Source: Sabulicella glaciei (GTDB lineage Bacteria > Pseudomonadota > Alphaproteobacteria > Acetobacterales > Acetobacteraceae). From it: a DNA stretch of 64,000 bases. Numbering within the stretch: the stretch's first letter is position 1; each line of letters begins with the position of its first letter. The DNA is taken from the NCBI RefSeq assembly GCF_026183895.1, contig NZ_JAPFQI010000002.1:186001-250000 (forward strand). The letters run 5' to 3'. This document shows, piece after piece, positions 32,991 to 43,139 of this stretch. The notes below the pieces were generated by a model that made no database searches, was not told the DNA's origin, and worked only from the letters and a program-made list of their open reading frames with translations. A program made the position numbers and the translations under genes.

Positions 32991-34327
32991 ACGACATGAC
33001 CCTTCCCCCGGCCGAGGCCGTGAACCTGTCCCCGCGCGAGATCGTCTCCGAGCTGGACCGCTTCATCATCGGCCAGCACGACGCCAAGCGCGCCGTCGCC
33101 ATCGCGCTGCGCAACCGCTGGCGCCGCCAGCAACTGCCCGAGGCGCTGCGCGAGGAGGTGGTGCCCAAGAACATCCTGATGATCGGCCCGACGGGCTGTG
33201 GCAAGACGGAAATCGCGCGCCGCCTCGCGCGCCTCGCCAACGCACCCTTCCTGAAGGTCGAGGCGACGAAGTTCACCGAGGTGGGCTATGTGGGCCGCGA
33301 CGTGGAAAGCATCGTGCGCGACCTCGTCGAGGCGGCGATCGTCCAGGCGCGCGACACGGCGCGCAAGGGCGTGCAGGCCAAGGCGGAGCTGGCCGCCGAG
33401 GAGCGCCTCGTCACCGCGCTGGTGGGCGAGGGCGCCTCGGGCGAGACGCGGATGAAGTTCCGCCGCATGCTGCGCGAGGGCCAGGTGGAACAGCGCGAGA
33501 TCGAGGTGCAGGTGAGCGAGCCGCAAGGCACACCCATCGGCATGATGGACATGCCTGGCATGCCCCCCGGCCAGATGCAGAACATGCAGGAAATGCTGGG
33601 CAAGATGTTCGGCGGCCGCACCCGCCCGCGCAAGATGACCGTCGCCGCCGCGCGCGAGGCGCTGACGCGCGAGGAGGCGGACAAGCTGCTGGACGGCGAG
33701 GCGCTGACCCGCTCGGCTGTGCAGAACGCCGAGAACAACGGCATCGTCTTCCTGGACGAGGTGGACAAGATCGCCCGCTCCTCCGAGGGCGGCGTGCGCG
33801 GCGGCGACGTGTCGCGTGAGGGCGTGCAGCGCGACCTCCTGCCGCTGATCGAAGGCACGACGGTCAACACGCGGCATGGGCCGGTGAAGACGGACCATAT
33901 TCTCTTCATCGCCTCTGGCGCCTTCCACCTGTCCAAGCCCTCAGACCTGCTGCCGGAGCTTCAGGGGCGGCTGCCGATCCGCGTCGAGCTGAAGGCGCTG
34001 ACCCGCGACGATTTCAAGCGCATCCTGACCGAGCCGGACCACTCCCTGCTCAAGCAGGCGAGCGCGCTGATGGAGACGGAAGGGGTGGACCTGCGTTTCG
34101 ACGAGGGGTCGGTCGAGTCCATCGCCGACCTCGCGGCGGAGATCAACGCGACGGTGGAGAATATCGGCGCGCGTCGCCTGTCCACCGTGCTGGAGCGGCT
34201 GCTGGAGGAGGTGAGCTTCACCGCCAGCGACCGCCGCGGCGAGTCCGTGCAAGTGGACGCCGCCATGGTGCGGGACCGCGTCGCGCCGCTTGCCGCCAGC
34301 GCCGACCTCAGCCGCTACATCCTGTAG
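32987..34327 (+). CDS. hslU: HslU ATPase (ClpY), unfoldase of HslUV
   Basis: This AAA+ protein of 446 residues unfolds substrates for HslV. It has the N-terminal [30 protein letters not shown], Walker [14 protein letters not shown], the pore loop [12 protein letters not shown], the intermediate domain with [15 protein letters not shown], and Walker [10 protein letters not shown]. The C-terminus ends in DLSRYIL, the tail that opens HslV. It is coupled to hslV and followed by a strong terminator. Confidence 0.97.
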   Translation: MNDMTLPPAEAVNLSPREIVSELDRFIIGQHDAKRAVAIALRNRWRRQQLPEALREEVVPKNILMIGPTGCGKTEIARRLARLANAPFLKVEATKFTEVGYVGRDVESIVRDLVEAAIVQARDTARKGVQAKAELAAEERLVTALVGEGASGETRMKFRRMLREGQVEQREIEVQVSEPQGTPIGMMDMPGMPPGQMQNMQEMLGKMFGGRTRPRKMTVAAAREALTREEADKLLDGEALTRSAVQNAENNGIVFLDEVDKIARSSEGGVRGGDVSREGVQRDLLPLIEGTTVNTRHGPVKTDHILFIASGAFHLSKPSDLLPELQGRLPIRVELKALTRDDFKRILTEPDHSLLKQASALMETEGVDLRFDEGSVESIADLAAEINATVENIGARRLSTVLERLLEEVSFTASDRRGESVQVDAAMVRDRVAPLAASADLSRYIL

Positions 34328-34343
34328 CACCTGCCAGGCAGGG

Positions 34344-34373
34344 GCCCCGCGAAGACGGCTTCGCGGGGCTTTT
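34344..34373 (+). terminator. Rho-independent terminator after hslU
   Basis: GCCCCGCGAAG, loop ACGG, then CTTCGCGGGGC, a perfect 11-bp stem, followed by TTTT. Sits 17 bases after the hslU stop, so it ends the hslVU transcript; on the other strand it could also serve the leftward TTT-receptor gene that stops at 34376. Confidence 0.85.
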
Positions 34374-34375
34374 CA

Positions 34376-35353
34376 TCAATCCTCCGGCCGGAAGCCGCTT
34401 TCGCGTACCACCGGCTCCCACTTCGCCGTCTCGGCCCGGATGCGGGCGGCGAAGTCGGCGGCACTCGTGTGCGTCGGCTGGAACTCGCGCGCCTCAAGGG
34501 TTTCGCGGAGCGCCGCATCCCCCATTACCTGCGCCAGAAGGGCGTTGAGCTGCCGGTTCAGCGCCTCCGGCGCGCGGGCCGGCAGGAAGGCGCCGAACCA
34601 CTCATCCGCGGTGAGCTCCGGCCGTCCCTGCTCGGCGAAGGTTGGCACGTCGGGAAAGCGCGGCAGGCGCTGCGCCGAGGTGACGGCGATCATCCGGAGG
34701 CGCCCGGCGCGGTGATGCTCTACCTGGTCGCCGATTACGTTGATCGTGGCCGGGATCTGCCCGCCCAGCGCGTCCACGATGGCCGGTGCTGCGCCGCGAT
34801 ATGGCACGTGCGTCAGCTCAATTCCGGCGGCGCGGGCCAGCATCACCCCGGTGAAGTGCGGCACGGAACCGGCGGCGGGCGAGGCGTAGTTCAGCCCGCC
34901 CCGGCTGCGCGCCAGCTCGATGAACTGCGCGAGGTTTGTGACACCGGGTGCCCCCGGCCCCACCGCCAGGGTGAAGGGATAGACCACGACCGGGGAAACG
35001 GGCTGGAGGTCCGACTGCGGCGCGTAGCGCAAGCGCTGGCCGTAAAGATGCGGGTAGATCGTCACCATGCTGGCCGGCGTGACGAGGATGGTGCTGCCAT
35101 CCGCGTCGGAACGGATCGCCTCCTCGATGGCGAGGCGGCCCGTCGCGCCCACGCGGTTCTCCACCACCACCTGCGGCGCCCAGGTGCCGCGCAGCCTTTC
35201 GGCCAACAGGCGGCAGGTCACGTCGACCGTGCCGCCGGCCGGGAAGCCGGCCAGGATGCGCGCCGTGCGCCCGACCACCGGCGCCTGGGCACGAGCGACC
35301 CCGGGCATGGCGAGGAGCGGGGCGCCCAGCAGGGCGCGGCGGGGCAGGGTCAT
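34376..35353 (-). CDS. TTT-family (Bug) periplasmic solute receptor
   Basis: The protein has 325 residues with a signal peptide (PRRALLGAPLLAMPGVARA) and a Bug-type fold of tripartite tricarboxylate transporter receptors. Typical segments are ARILAGFPAGGTVDVTCRLLAERL, VVENRVGATGRLA, HVPYRGAAPAIVDALGGQI and ITSA-like AVTSAQRLPRFPDVPTFAEQG. No membrane subunits lie next to it, so it is one of the many orphan receptors seen in this group; ligand unknown, likely a carboxylate. A GGAGGAAACC site precedes the ATG, which decides the start over one 19 codons upstream. Confidence 0.93.
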   Translation of the reverse strand: MTLPRRALLGAPLLAMPGVARAQAPVVGRTARILAGFPAGGTVDVTCRLLAERLRGTWAPQVVVENRVGATGRLAIEEAIRSDADGSTILVTPASMVTIYPHLYGQRLRYAPQSDLQPVSPVVVYPFTLAVGPGAPGVTNLAQFIELARSRGGLNYASPAAGSVPHFTGVMLARAAGIELTHVPYRGAAPAIVDALGGQIPATINVIGDQVEHHRAGRLRMIAVTSAQRLPRFPDVPTFAEQGRPELTADEWFGAFLPARAPEALNRQLNALLAQVMGDAALRETLEAREFQPTHTSAADFAARIRAETAKWEPVVRESGFRPED

Positions 35354-35412
35354 GGTGGTTTCCTCCGGCTTCGGCGCGGCACCATGCCCCTGCCGGGGTC
35401 GACCCCTCAAGC

Positions 35413-37704
35413 CTAGCTGCGCACCGCTTGGTAGGCGGCGAGCGTCGCGAGGTCGAGGATCTGGTTCACCCCCGCCCCGGTGGAGACGATCTGCGCCGGC
35501 TTCGACATGCCCATCAGCACCGGCCCGATGCTGGTGGCGCTGGTGAGGTGCGGCACCGCCTTGGTGAGGATGTGCGCGGCGTGCAGGCCGGGCATCACCA
35601 GCACGTTGGCCGGCCCCGTCAGGCGCGAGAACGGATAGAGCGTGGCGCGCAGATTCGGGTCCAGCGCCACGTCGGCGCCCATCTCGCCGTCATGCTCGAA
35701 ATCGGCGCCCTGGGTGTCCAGCAGCTTCACCGCCTCGCGGATGGAGCCGGGGATGATGCCCTTGGGGTCGCCGAAGGTGGAGAAGGACAGGAAGGCCACG
35801 CGCGGCTCCATGCCCAGGCGCTTCGCCGCCGCCGCCGCGCGCCGCGCGATGGTGGCGAGAGTGGGCGCGTCCGGCCGCTCATGGATCGCCGTGTCGGCCA
35901 CCAGCACGGTGCCGGAGCGCCGCGCCACCATCATGGTGAGGCCGAACAGCACCCCCTCCGGCTCGATGACGGAGGTCACGCCTTCCAGCGCGGCGGAGTA
36001 GGAGCGCGTCTCGCCGGTCACCATGGCGTCGGCATCGCCCAGCGCCACCATGCAGGCAGCGAAGACGTTGCGATCCTGGTTCACCAGGCGCTGGCAGTCG
36101 CGGAACAGGTAGCCGTCGCGCTGGCGCTTCTCGTACAGGTATTCAGCGTAGCGGCGGTTGTCCTGCGAAAGCCGCGCATTGTGGATCTCGATCCCGTCCG
36201 GCAGGCGGATGCCCATGCCGGCGACGGTCGCGTTGATGCGATCTTCGCGCCCCACCAGCACCGGCGTGCCATAGCCGCCGTTGCGGTAGGCGATGGCGGC
36301 GCGGATGACGTTCTCCTCCTCGCCCTCGGCGAAGACGGTGCGCTTGGGCTCGGCGCGCACGCGCTCGTGGATGTGCTCCAGCGCGTTGGCGGCCTCGTCC
36401 AGCCGGTTGGTGAGCTCGCGCGCATAGCGGGCGGGGTCCACCAGCGGCTTGCGCGCCACGCCGGACTTCACGGCGGCCTCGGCCACCGCGACCGGCACGC
36501 GGGAGATCAGGCGCGGGTCGAAGGCGTTGGGGATGATGTATTCGGGGCCGAAGGCCAGCCGCATCCCGGCGCCCGACCGTGCCACCTCCTCCGGCACCGC
36601 CTCGCGCGCCAGCTCCGCCAGGGCCTGGGCGGCGGCGATCTTCATGGCGTCGTTGATCGTGCTGGCGCGCACGTCCAGCGCGCCGCGGAAGATGAAGGGA
36701 AAGCCCAGGACGTTGTTCACCTGGTTCGGGTAGTCCGATCGTCCCGTGGCGATGATGCAGTCCGGCCGCGCGGCCTTGGCGTCCTCCGGCGTGATCTCCG
36801 GATCCGGGTTGGCCATGGCGAAGATGATGGGCTTGTCGGCCATCGCCTGGACCATCTCCTGCGTCAGCGCGCCCTTCACGGACAGGCCGAAGAACACGTC
36901 CGCCCCCTCTAGCGCCTGGGTCAGCGTGCGCGCCGTGGTCTCGACTGCATGCGCCGACTTCCACTGGTTCATGCCCTCGGTGCGGCCGCGGTACAGCACG
37001 CCCTTGGTGTCGCACATGATGATGTTCTCGGGCCGCATCCCCATGGCGCGCAGCAATTCGGCGCAGGCGATGGAGGCGGCGCCGGCGCCGTTGATGACGA
37101 GGCGCGTCGTGGCGAGGTCGCGCCCGGTCAGGTGCGCGGCGTTGATGAGGCCGGCGGCGGCGACGATGGCGGTGCCGTGCTGGTCGTCGTGGAAGACCGG
37201 GATGTCCATCATCTCGCGCAGCCGCTGCTCGATGACGAAGCACTCGGGGGCCTTGATGTCCTCCAGGTTGATGCCGCCGAAGCTCGGCCCCAGGAAGCGG
37301 ACGCAGTTGACGAACTCGTCCACGTCCTCCGTGTCGAGGCAGAGATCCATGCCGTCTACGTCGGCGAAGCGCTTGAACAGCGCGACTTTGCCTTCCATGA
37401 CAGGCTTGGAGGCGAGGGCGCCCAGATTGCCCAGGCCAAGCACGGCGGTGCCGTTGGACACCACGGCCACGAAGTTGCCCTTGCTGGTATAGTCATAGGC
37501 CAGGCGCTGGTCGCGGTGGATGTGCAGGCAGGGCTCCGCCACGCCGGGGGAATAGGCGAGCGACAGGTCCCGCGCGGTGACGAGGGGCTTGGTGAGCCGC
37601 GTCTCCAGCTTGCCGGGCCGTCCCTCGGCGTGCATCGCCAGCGCCTCCTCGCCCGTCACGCGGGCGGTGCGGGTGTCGCTGGCGTCCTTCCTGGTCTCGT
37701 CCAT
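35413..37704 (-). CDS. maeB: NADP-dependent malic enzyme with C-terminal PTA-like domain
   Basis: The protein has 763 residues, the usual length of the MaeB type. Residues up to about 430 form the malic enzyme: SLAYSPGVAEPC, YTSKGNFVAVVSNGTAVLGLGNLG with the catalytic Lys, and GAGAASIACAELL for the nucleotide. The rest is homologous to phosphotransacetylase, inactive as an enzyme but regulatory (acetyl-CoA inhibition in E. coli). It makes pyruvate, CO2 and NADPH from malate. Start is ATG 37704 with an AAAGG before it; a TTG three codons upstream is less likely. Divergent from mutS. Confidence 0.96.
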   Translation of the reverse strand: MDETRKDASDTRTARVTGEEALAMHAEGRPGKLETRLTKPLVTARDLSLAYSPGVAEPCLHIHRDQRLAYDYTSKGNFVAVVSNGTAVLGLGNLGALASKPVMEGKVALFKRFADVDGMDLCLDTEDVDEFVNCVRFLGPSFGGINLEDIKAPECFVIEQRLREMMDIPVFHDDQHGTAIVAAAGLINAAHLTGRDLATTRLVINGAGAASIACAELLRAMGMRPENIIMCDTKGVLYRGRTEGMNQWKSAHAVETTARTLTQALEGADVFFGLSVKGALTQEMVQAMADKPIIFAMANPDPEITPEDAKAARPDCIIATGRSDYPNQVNNVLGFPFIFRGALDVRASTINDAMKIAAAQALAELAREAVPEEVARSGAGMRLAFGPEYIIPNAFDPRLISRVPVAVAEAAVKSGVARKPLVDPARYARELTNRLDEAANALEHIHERVRAEPKRTVFAEGEEENVIRAAIAYRNGGYGTPVLVGREDRINATVAGMGIRLPDGIEIHNARLSQDNRRYAEYLYEKRQRDGYLFRDCQRLVNQDRNVFAACMVALGDADAMVTGETRSYSAALEGVTSVIEPEGVLFGLTMMVARRSGTVLVADTAIHERPDAPTLATIARRAAAAAKRLGMEPRVAFLSFSTFGDPKGIIPGSIREAVKLLDTQGADFEHDGEMGADVALDPNLRATLYPFSRLTGPANVLVMPGLHAAHILTKAVPHLTSATSIGPVLMGMSKPAQIVSTGAGVNQILDLATLAAYQAVRS

Positions 37705-37807
37705 CCGTCTCAACCTTTCGTGCCCGTTCCTTCTTCCATAGCGGCGGGAGGCGACCCTGCCCAGGACGCCGCTTCGCGCCTGCGAGGGGCTTTGCTATGC
37801 CCCTGGG

Positions 37808-40363
37808 GTGGATCAGCGCGTTTCCGCCGCCGGGGCGACCCCGGCCATGGCCCAGTGGTTTGCCGCAAAGGAGCGGGCGGGCAGCGCGCTCGTCTTCTTC
37901 CGCATGGGCGATTTCTACGAGTTGTTCTTCGACGATGCGGAGGCGGCGAGCGACGCGCTCGGCCTCGCCCTGACGCATCGAGGGGAGCACCAGGGCGTGC
38001 CCATCCCGATGTGCGGCGTGCCGCACCATGCCTGCGAGGCCTATCTCGCCCGGCTGATCCGGCGCGGCTTCCGCGTCGCCATCTGCGAGCAGACCGAGAC
38101 GCCCGAGCAGGCCAAGGCGCGCAAGGCCGCCACCCTCCGGCGCGAGGTGGTGCGCGTCATCACCCCCGGCACGGCGACGGAGGAGGCGCTGCTCGACGCC
38201 GCCCGCCCGGCCTGGCTGCTGGCCCTGGCGGAGGGCGGAGCGGCCTGGCTCGACGTCTCGACCGGCGCCTTCCACACCGCGTCTGGGGAGGACCCCGCTT
38301 CCCTCGTCGCCCGGCTGCGCCCGGCGGAGATCCTGGCCGCCGATGGGCGCGACGACGCGACGCCGGCGGTGGTGCCCAAGGACCCGGCGCGGCGCGTCGC
38401 GGAGGCTTTCGGCGTGGCGACGCTCGACGGGTTCGGCCAGTTCACGCCGGCGGAACTCGCCGCCGCGGCCATGGCGCTCGACTATGTGCGCGCCATGGGC
38501 AATGGGCAGCTGCCGCGGCTTTCGCCGCCCCTGGCCGAGGGCGGGCGCGGGGTCATGCTGCTGGACGCGGCGACGCGGCGCTCGCTCGAGATCCTGGAAA
38601 GCCCGCAGGACGGCCCGACCTTGCTCGCTGCGCTGGACCGCACCCTGACCGGGCCGGGGGCGCGAGAATTGGCGGCGCGCCTGGCGGCGCCGCTCGATGA
38701 CCTCGCCGCCATCCGGGCGCGGCACGACCACGTCGCACTGCTCCTCACCGAGCGCGAGCGGTGCGACGCGATCCGCGCCGCGCTGAAGGGAGCGCCCGAC
38801 ATGGCGCGCGCCCTGGCGCGACTCTCGCTCGACCGCTTCGCCCCGCGCGACCTGGGCGCGCTGCGCGACGGGCTGGCGCGGGCCGCTTCGCTGACGCAGG
38901 CCGCGCGCGGCTCCATCCTGCCCGCCCCGGTGCCGCTGCCCGAACTGGCGGCGGAGCTCGCCCGCGCCCTGGCGGAGGAATTGCCGGCTCGGCTGGAGGA
39001 TGGGGGCACGGTCGGCGCGGGCTATGACGGCCAGCTCGACGCGCTGCGCCGGCTGCGCGACGACGCGCGCGGCGCCATCGCGGCGATGCAGATGGAGCTC
39101 GCCCAGGGCTGGGGCGTCGCCGCGCTGAAGATCCGCCACCACCAGCAACTGGGCTTCCTGGCCGAGGTACCGGCGGCGGCGGGCGAGAAGCTCCTGCGCG
39201 CCGCCCCCCCGGGCCTCGCCGAGGAGATGCGCCCCATCCACCGGCAGAGCATGGCGAACGCGCACCGCTTCACCTGCGCCGCCCTGGCCACGTTGGACCG
39301 CCGCCTGTCCGAGGCGGGGGAGGAGGCGCAGCGCCGCGAGAAGACCGTGGTGCAGCACCTGCGCCGCCTCGTGCTGGAGGCGGGCGAGGCCGTCGCCGCT
39401 GCGGCCCGCGTCACCGCCGAGCTGGACGTGCTGGCCGCCGCGGCGGAACTGGCGCGCGAGGGGCAATGGTGCCGCCCCGAGATGACGGAGCGGCCCGATT
39501 TCACGGTCGTCGCCGGGCGCCACCCGGTGGTGGAAAAGGCGCTGCGCGAGGCGCGCGGCCCGGCCTTCGTGCCCAATGGAAGCGACCTGTCGCCGGGCCG
39601 CCGCCTCACCCTGCTCACCGGGCCGAACATGGCGGGCAAGTCCACCTTCCTGCGACAGAACGCGCTCTTCGCCGTCATGGCCCAGGCCGGGCTGTTCCTG
39701 CCGGCCGAGGCGGCGCGGATCGGCCTCGTGGACCGGCTCTTTTCCCGCGTCGGCGCGGCGGACGACCTCGCGGGCGGACGCTCCACCTTCATGGTGGAGA
39801 TGAGCGAGACGGCCGCCATCCTGAACCTCGCCGGGCCACGCTCCCTCGTCGTGCTGGACGAGGTGGGGCGCGGCACGGCGACCTGGGACGGGCTCGCCAT
39901 CGCGACCGCGGTGCTGGAGGCGCTGCACGACCGCATCCGCTGCCGCACCCTGTTCGCCACGCATTTCCACGAGCTGACCGTTCTGGCCCATCGCCTGCCC
40001 GAGCTGCGCTTGGCCCGCATGGAGGTGCGCGAATGGCGCGGCGAGGTGGTGTTCCGCCATTCGGTGGGGGAGGGGGCGGCGGAGAAATCCTGGGGCATCC
40101 ATGTCGCCAAGCTGGCCGGGGTGCCCGCGCCCGTCCTGCGCCGCGCGGCCGAGGTGCTGGCCGCCCTGGAGGCACGTGCAGCCGCCGGCGAGGACCCGCT
40201 GGCGGCGGAATTGCCGCTCTTCGCCCCGCCCCCGCGGCTCCCCTCCGCCCACCCGGCGCTGGAGGCCCTGCGGGCGCTGGACCCCGATTCCCTGTCCCCC
40301 CGAGAGGCGCAGGAGGCGCTCTATCATCTGAGGGGCCTCGCGGACGGGACCGAAGGGCAGTAA
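37808..40363 (+). CDS. mutS: DNA mismatch repair protein MutS
   Basis: This 851-residue protein recognises mismatches and starts at GTG 37808. The mismatch-binding loop is FFRMGDFYELFFDDAE with the Phe-x-Glu motif. The ATPase core has Walker A GPNMAGKSTFLRQNA, ABC-like SRVGAADDLAGGRSTFMVEM, Walker B VLDEVGRGT and ATHFHEL. The domain order (mismatch, connector, core, clamp, ATPase, HTH) is complete. It is 103 bases divergent from maeB and followed ten bases later by glnD. Confidence 0.97.
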   Translation: MDQRVSAAGATPAMAQWFAAKERAGSALVFFRMGDFYELFFDDAEAASDALGLALTHRGEHQGVPIPMCGVPHHACEAYLARLIRRGFRVAICEQTETPEQAKARKAATLRREVVRVITPGTATEEALLDAARPAWLLALAEGGAAWLDVSTGAFHTASGEDPASLVARLRPAEILAADGRDDATPAVVPKDPARRVAEAFGVATLDGFGQFTPAELAAAAMALDYVRAMGNGQLPRLSPPLAEGGRGVMLLDAATRRSLEILESPQDGPTLLAALDRTLTGPGARELAARLAAPLDDLAAIRARHDHVALLLTERERCDAIRAALKGAPDMARALARLSLDRFAPRDLGALRDGLARAASLTQAARGSILPAPVPLPELAAELARALAEELPARLEDGGTVGAGYDGQLDALRRLRDDARGAIAAMQMELAQGWGVAALKIRHHQQLGFLAEVPAAAGEKLLRAAPPGLAEEMRPIHRQSMANAHRFTCAALATLDRRLSEAGEEAQRREKTVVQHLRRLVLEAGEAVAAAARVTAELDVLAAAAELAREGQWCRPEMTERPDFTVVAGRHPVVEKALREARGPAFVPNGSDLSPGRRLTLLTGPNMAGKSTFLRQNALFAVMAQAGLFLPAEAARIGLVDRLFSRVGAADDLAGGRSTFMVEMSETAAILNLAGPRSLVVLDEVGRGTATWDGLAIATAVLEALHDRIRCRTLFATHFHELTVLAHRLPELRLARMEVREWRGEVVFRHSVGEGAAEKSWGIHVAKLAGVPAPVLRRAAEVLAALEARAAAGEDPLAAELPLFAPPPRLPSAHPALEALRALDPDSLSPREAQEALYHLRGLADGTEGQ

Positions 40364-40373
40364 TATCCGCGCC

Positions 40374-43136
40374 ATGAAAATGGTCGCGGCCGAGCCCGCA
40401 CATGTCGCGCTGGAGCTTGCGCCCGGCGGCGAGCCCCTGCCGCGCGAAGCCGCGCTGGCCTTGCTTCGCCGTGAATTGGGCCGTGTTCAGGCCGAAGTCC
40501 AGCGCATCTTCGAGGCGCGCGAAACCCAGGGCCTCGGCGCCGCGCGGCGGCTTTCGGCGCGGATGGACCGCATCATGGACGCCATCCAGTCCTATGCCGC
40601 GCTGATGGTTCCGCCGAGCAAGGGGGCGCTCGGCCTCGACTTCGCCCTGGTGGCGACGGGCGGCTACGGGCGCGGCGTGCTGGCCCCGCATTCGGACATC
40701 GACCTGCTCTTCCTGTCCCAGAAGGAGCCGGGGCCGCGCACCCGGCGCCTCGTCGAGTTCATGCTCTACATGCTCTGGGACCTTGGGCTGAAGGTCGGCC
40801 ATGCCACGCGCTCGGTGAAGGATTGCGTGGCCGAGGCGGCCAAGGACCTCACTGTGCTGACCGCTCTCGTGGATGCGCGCTTCCTGGCGGGCGATCCGGC
40901 CCCCTTCACCAACTTCCAGTCGGAGTTCCAGCGGCTGCGGCGCAAGGGCGGCTTCGCCCCCTTCCTGTCCGCCAAGCGGGCCGAGCGCGCGGCGCGCCAC
41001 GCCCGCTACGGCGAAAGCCCCTTCCTGGTGGAGCCGAACGTGAAGGAAGGGCGCGGCGGGCTGCGCGACCTCCAGACCCTTTACTGGCTCGCCCGCTACG
41101 CCTTTGGCGTGCAGAAGATGCCGGAGCTCGTCGGGCCGGACAGCCCGGGCGGCGGGCTGCTGACGGAACTGGAGGCACGGGCCATCCGCCGCGCCTGGAA
41201 CTTCCTGTGGACGCTTCGCTTCCACCTCCACTACGTCACCGGCCGAGCCGAGGAGCGCCTGACCTTCGACCTCCAGCCCGTGGTCGCCGCCCGCATGGGC
41301 TACACCCGCCACGGCGCGCAGGACGGGACGGAGCGGCTGATGAAGCACCTGTTCCTGACCGCGCGCGACGTGGCGCGGCTGTCGCGGGTGCTGGAGCCGG
41401 CGATCGAGCGCGCGGCGCTGGGGCCGCCCGCACGGCGGCGGGAGGGCGATGCCCGCATCTCCGCCATGGGCCTCGCCTTCGCCGATGGGCGGCTGGTCGC
41501 CGCCCCGCCCGACCGCGACTTCTCGCACGAGCCCATCCTGATGCTGCGGATCATGAAGGCGGCGCGCGACCGGGCGCTGGAGATCCATCCCCTCGCCATC
41601 CGGGCCATGATCCGCCACCACCGCCGCGCCGAGGCGCTGCGTTGCGACCCCGAGGCGAATGCGCTCTTCATGGACCTGCTGATGGGCAAGGACGCCGCGA
41701 AATGGCTGCGCCTGCTCAACGAGGTCGGCTTTCTCCAGCGCTTCATCCCGGAATGGCAGCGCGTGGTCGGGCTGATGCAGTTCGACACCTACCACGTCTT
41801 CACCGTGGATGAGCACACGATCGAGGCGATCGGCATCATCCAGCAGATCGAGGCCGGCGCGTTGAACGAGGTGGCGCCGGTGGCCACCGAGCTTGCGGGG
41901 CAGCTGCAGTCCCGCCGCGCACTCTATGTCGCGGCGTTATTGCACGACATCGCCAAGGGCCGCGGCGGCGACCACAGCGAACTGGGTGCTCGCCTCGCGC
42001 AGGAGATCTGCCCGCGCCTGGGGATGAGCGCGGAGGAGACGGAAACCGTTTCCTGGCTCGTCCTGCACCACCTGCTGGTGAGCCACACCGCCTTCAAGCG
42101 CGACATCGAGGATCCGAAGACCATCCTCGACATCGCCGACCAAGTGCAGTCGCCGGAGCGGTTGCGCCTCCTGCTCGTGCTCACCGTGGCCGACATGCGC
42201 GCCGTGGGGCCGCGCGTATGGAACGCCTGGAAGGCGACGCTTCTGCGCGAGGTGTACTGGCGGGTCTCCGAGGTGCTGGCCGGCGGCATGACCGTGCCCG
42301 AGCGCGACGTGCGCGTGGCCCGGGCCAAGGAAGCCGCGACCGCCGAGCTGGGCGGCTTCGCGCCGGGGGAGCGCGATCATTTCCTGTCCCTCGGCTATCC
42401 GGGCTACTGGCTGTCCTTCGACGCCGAGACCCACGCCCGCCACGCCCACCTGATCCGCGAGGCGGAGGCGACCGGCGCGCCGCTCACCGTCCGCTCCCGC
42501 GTGCTGGCGGATCGCGGCGTGACGGAGGTGACGGTCTACTGCACCGACCATCCGGGCCTGTTCAGCCGCATCAGCGGCGCGCTGGCCGTGGGCGGCGCCT
42601 CCATCGTGGATGCGCGCATCCACACCCTCACCAACGGCATGGCGCTCGACACCTTCTGGGTGCAGGACAGCGCGGGCGGCGCCTATGACGCGCCGCACCG
42701 CCTGGCGCGGCTTGGCGTGCTGATCGAGCAGGCGCTGAGCGGCCGCCTGAACCTCGGCGCCGAGATCGGCAAGGTGCGGCGCGAGCCGGCGCGGCTGGCC
42801 GCCGTCACCGTGCCGCCGCGCGTCGTGGTGGACAACCACGCCAGCAACACCCACACCGTGATCGAGGTGAACGGGCGCGACCGTCCCGGCCTGCTGCACG
42901 ACGTCACCGGCGCCATCTCGGAGCACGGGCTGCAGATCGCCTCGGCGCACATCACCACCTACGGCGTGCGGGCGGTGGACGTGTTCTACGTGAAGGACGT
43001 GTTCGGGCTGAAGGTGGAGAACGAGCGCAAGCTCGCCCCGCTGCGCCTCGCCCTGCTGGAGGCGCTGAGCCCACCCACCCCGCCGGGGGGCGGGATGATC
43101 GCCAGCAACATGCGGGAAGCCGCCGCCAGGGCCTGA
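40374..43136 (+). CDS. glnD: bifunctional uridylyltransferase/uridylyl-removing enzyme
   Basis: GlnD (920 residues) senses glutamine and adds or removes UMP on PII proteins, controlling nitrogen metabolism. The N-terminal nucleotidyltransferase is marked by GGYGRGVLAPHSDIDLLFL. The HD domain in the middle has LLHDIAKGRGGDHSELGA and catalyses deuridylylation. Two C-terminal ACT domains (TEVTVYCTDHPGLFSRISGALA and VIEVNGRDRPGLLHDVTGAISE) sense glutamine. The murJ ATG follows four bases after its stop. Confidence 0.97.
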   Translation: MKMVAAEPAHVALELAPGGEPLPREAALALLRRELGRVQAEVQRIFEARETQGLGAARRLSARMDRIMDAIQSYAALMVPPSKGALGLDFALVATGGYGRGVLAPHSDIDLLFLSQKEPGPRTRRLVEFMLYMLWDLGLKVGHATRSVKDCVAEAAKDLTVLTALVDARFLAGDPAPFTNFQSEFQRLRRKGGFAPFLSAKRAERAARHARYGESPFLVEPNVKEGRGGLRDLQTLYWLARYAFGVQKMPELVGPDSPGGGLLTELEARAIRRAWNFLWTLRFHLHYVTGRAEERLTFDLQPVVAARMGYTRHGAQDGTERLMKHLFLTARDVARLSRVLEPAIERAALGPPARRREGDARISAMGLAFADGRLVAAPPDRDFSHEPILMLRIMKAARDRALEIHPLAIRAMIRHHRRAEALRCDPEANALFMDLLMGKDAAKWLRLLNEVGFLQRFIPEWQRVVGLMQFDTYHVFTVDEHTIEAIGIIQQIEAGALNEVAPVATELAGQLQSRRALYVAALLHDIAKGRGGDHSELGARLAQEICPRLGMSAEETETVSWLVLHHLLVSHTAFKRDIEDPKTILDIADQVQSPERLRLLLVLTVADMRAVGPRVWNAWKATLLREVYWRVSEVLAGGMTVPERDVRVARAKEAATAELGGFAPGERDHFLSLGYPGYWLSFDAETHARHAHLIREAEATGAPLTVRSRVLADRGVTEVTVYCTDHPGLFSRISGALAVGGASIVDARIHTLTNGMALDTFWVQDSAGGAYDAPHRLARLGVLIEQALSGRLNLGAEIGKVRREPARLAAVTVPPRVVVDNHASNTHTVIEVNGRDRPGLLHDVTGAISEHGLQIASAHITTYGVRAVDVFYVKDVFGLKVENERKLAPLRLALLEALSPPTPPGGGMIASNMREAAARA

Positions 43137-43139
43137 GCC

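Noticed and set aside
37493-40375. 960-codon open frame antisense to mutS
   Set aside because: No recognisable domain; sense strand has complete MutS with Walker A and B.
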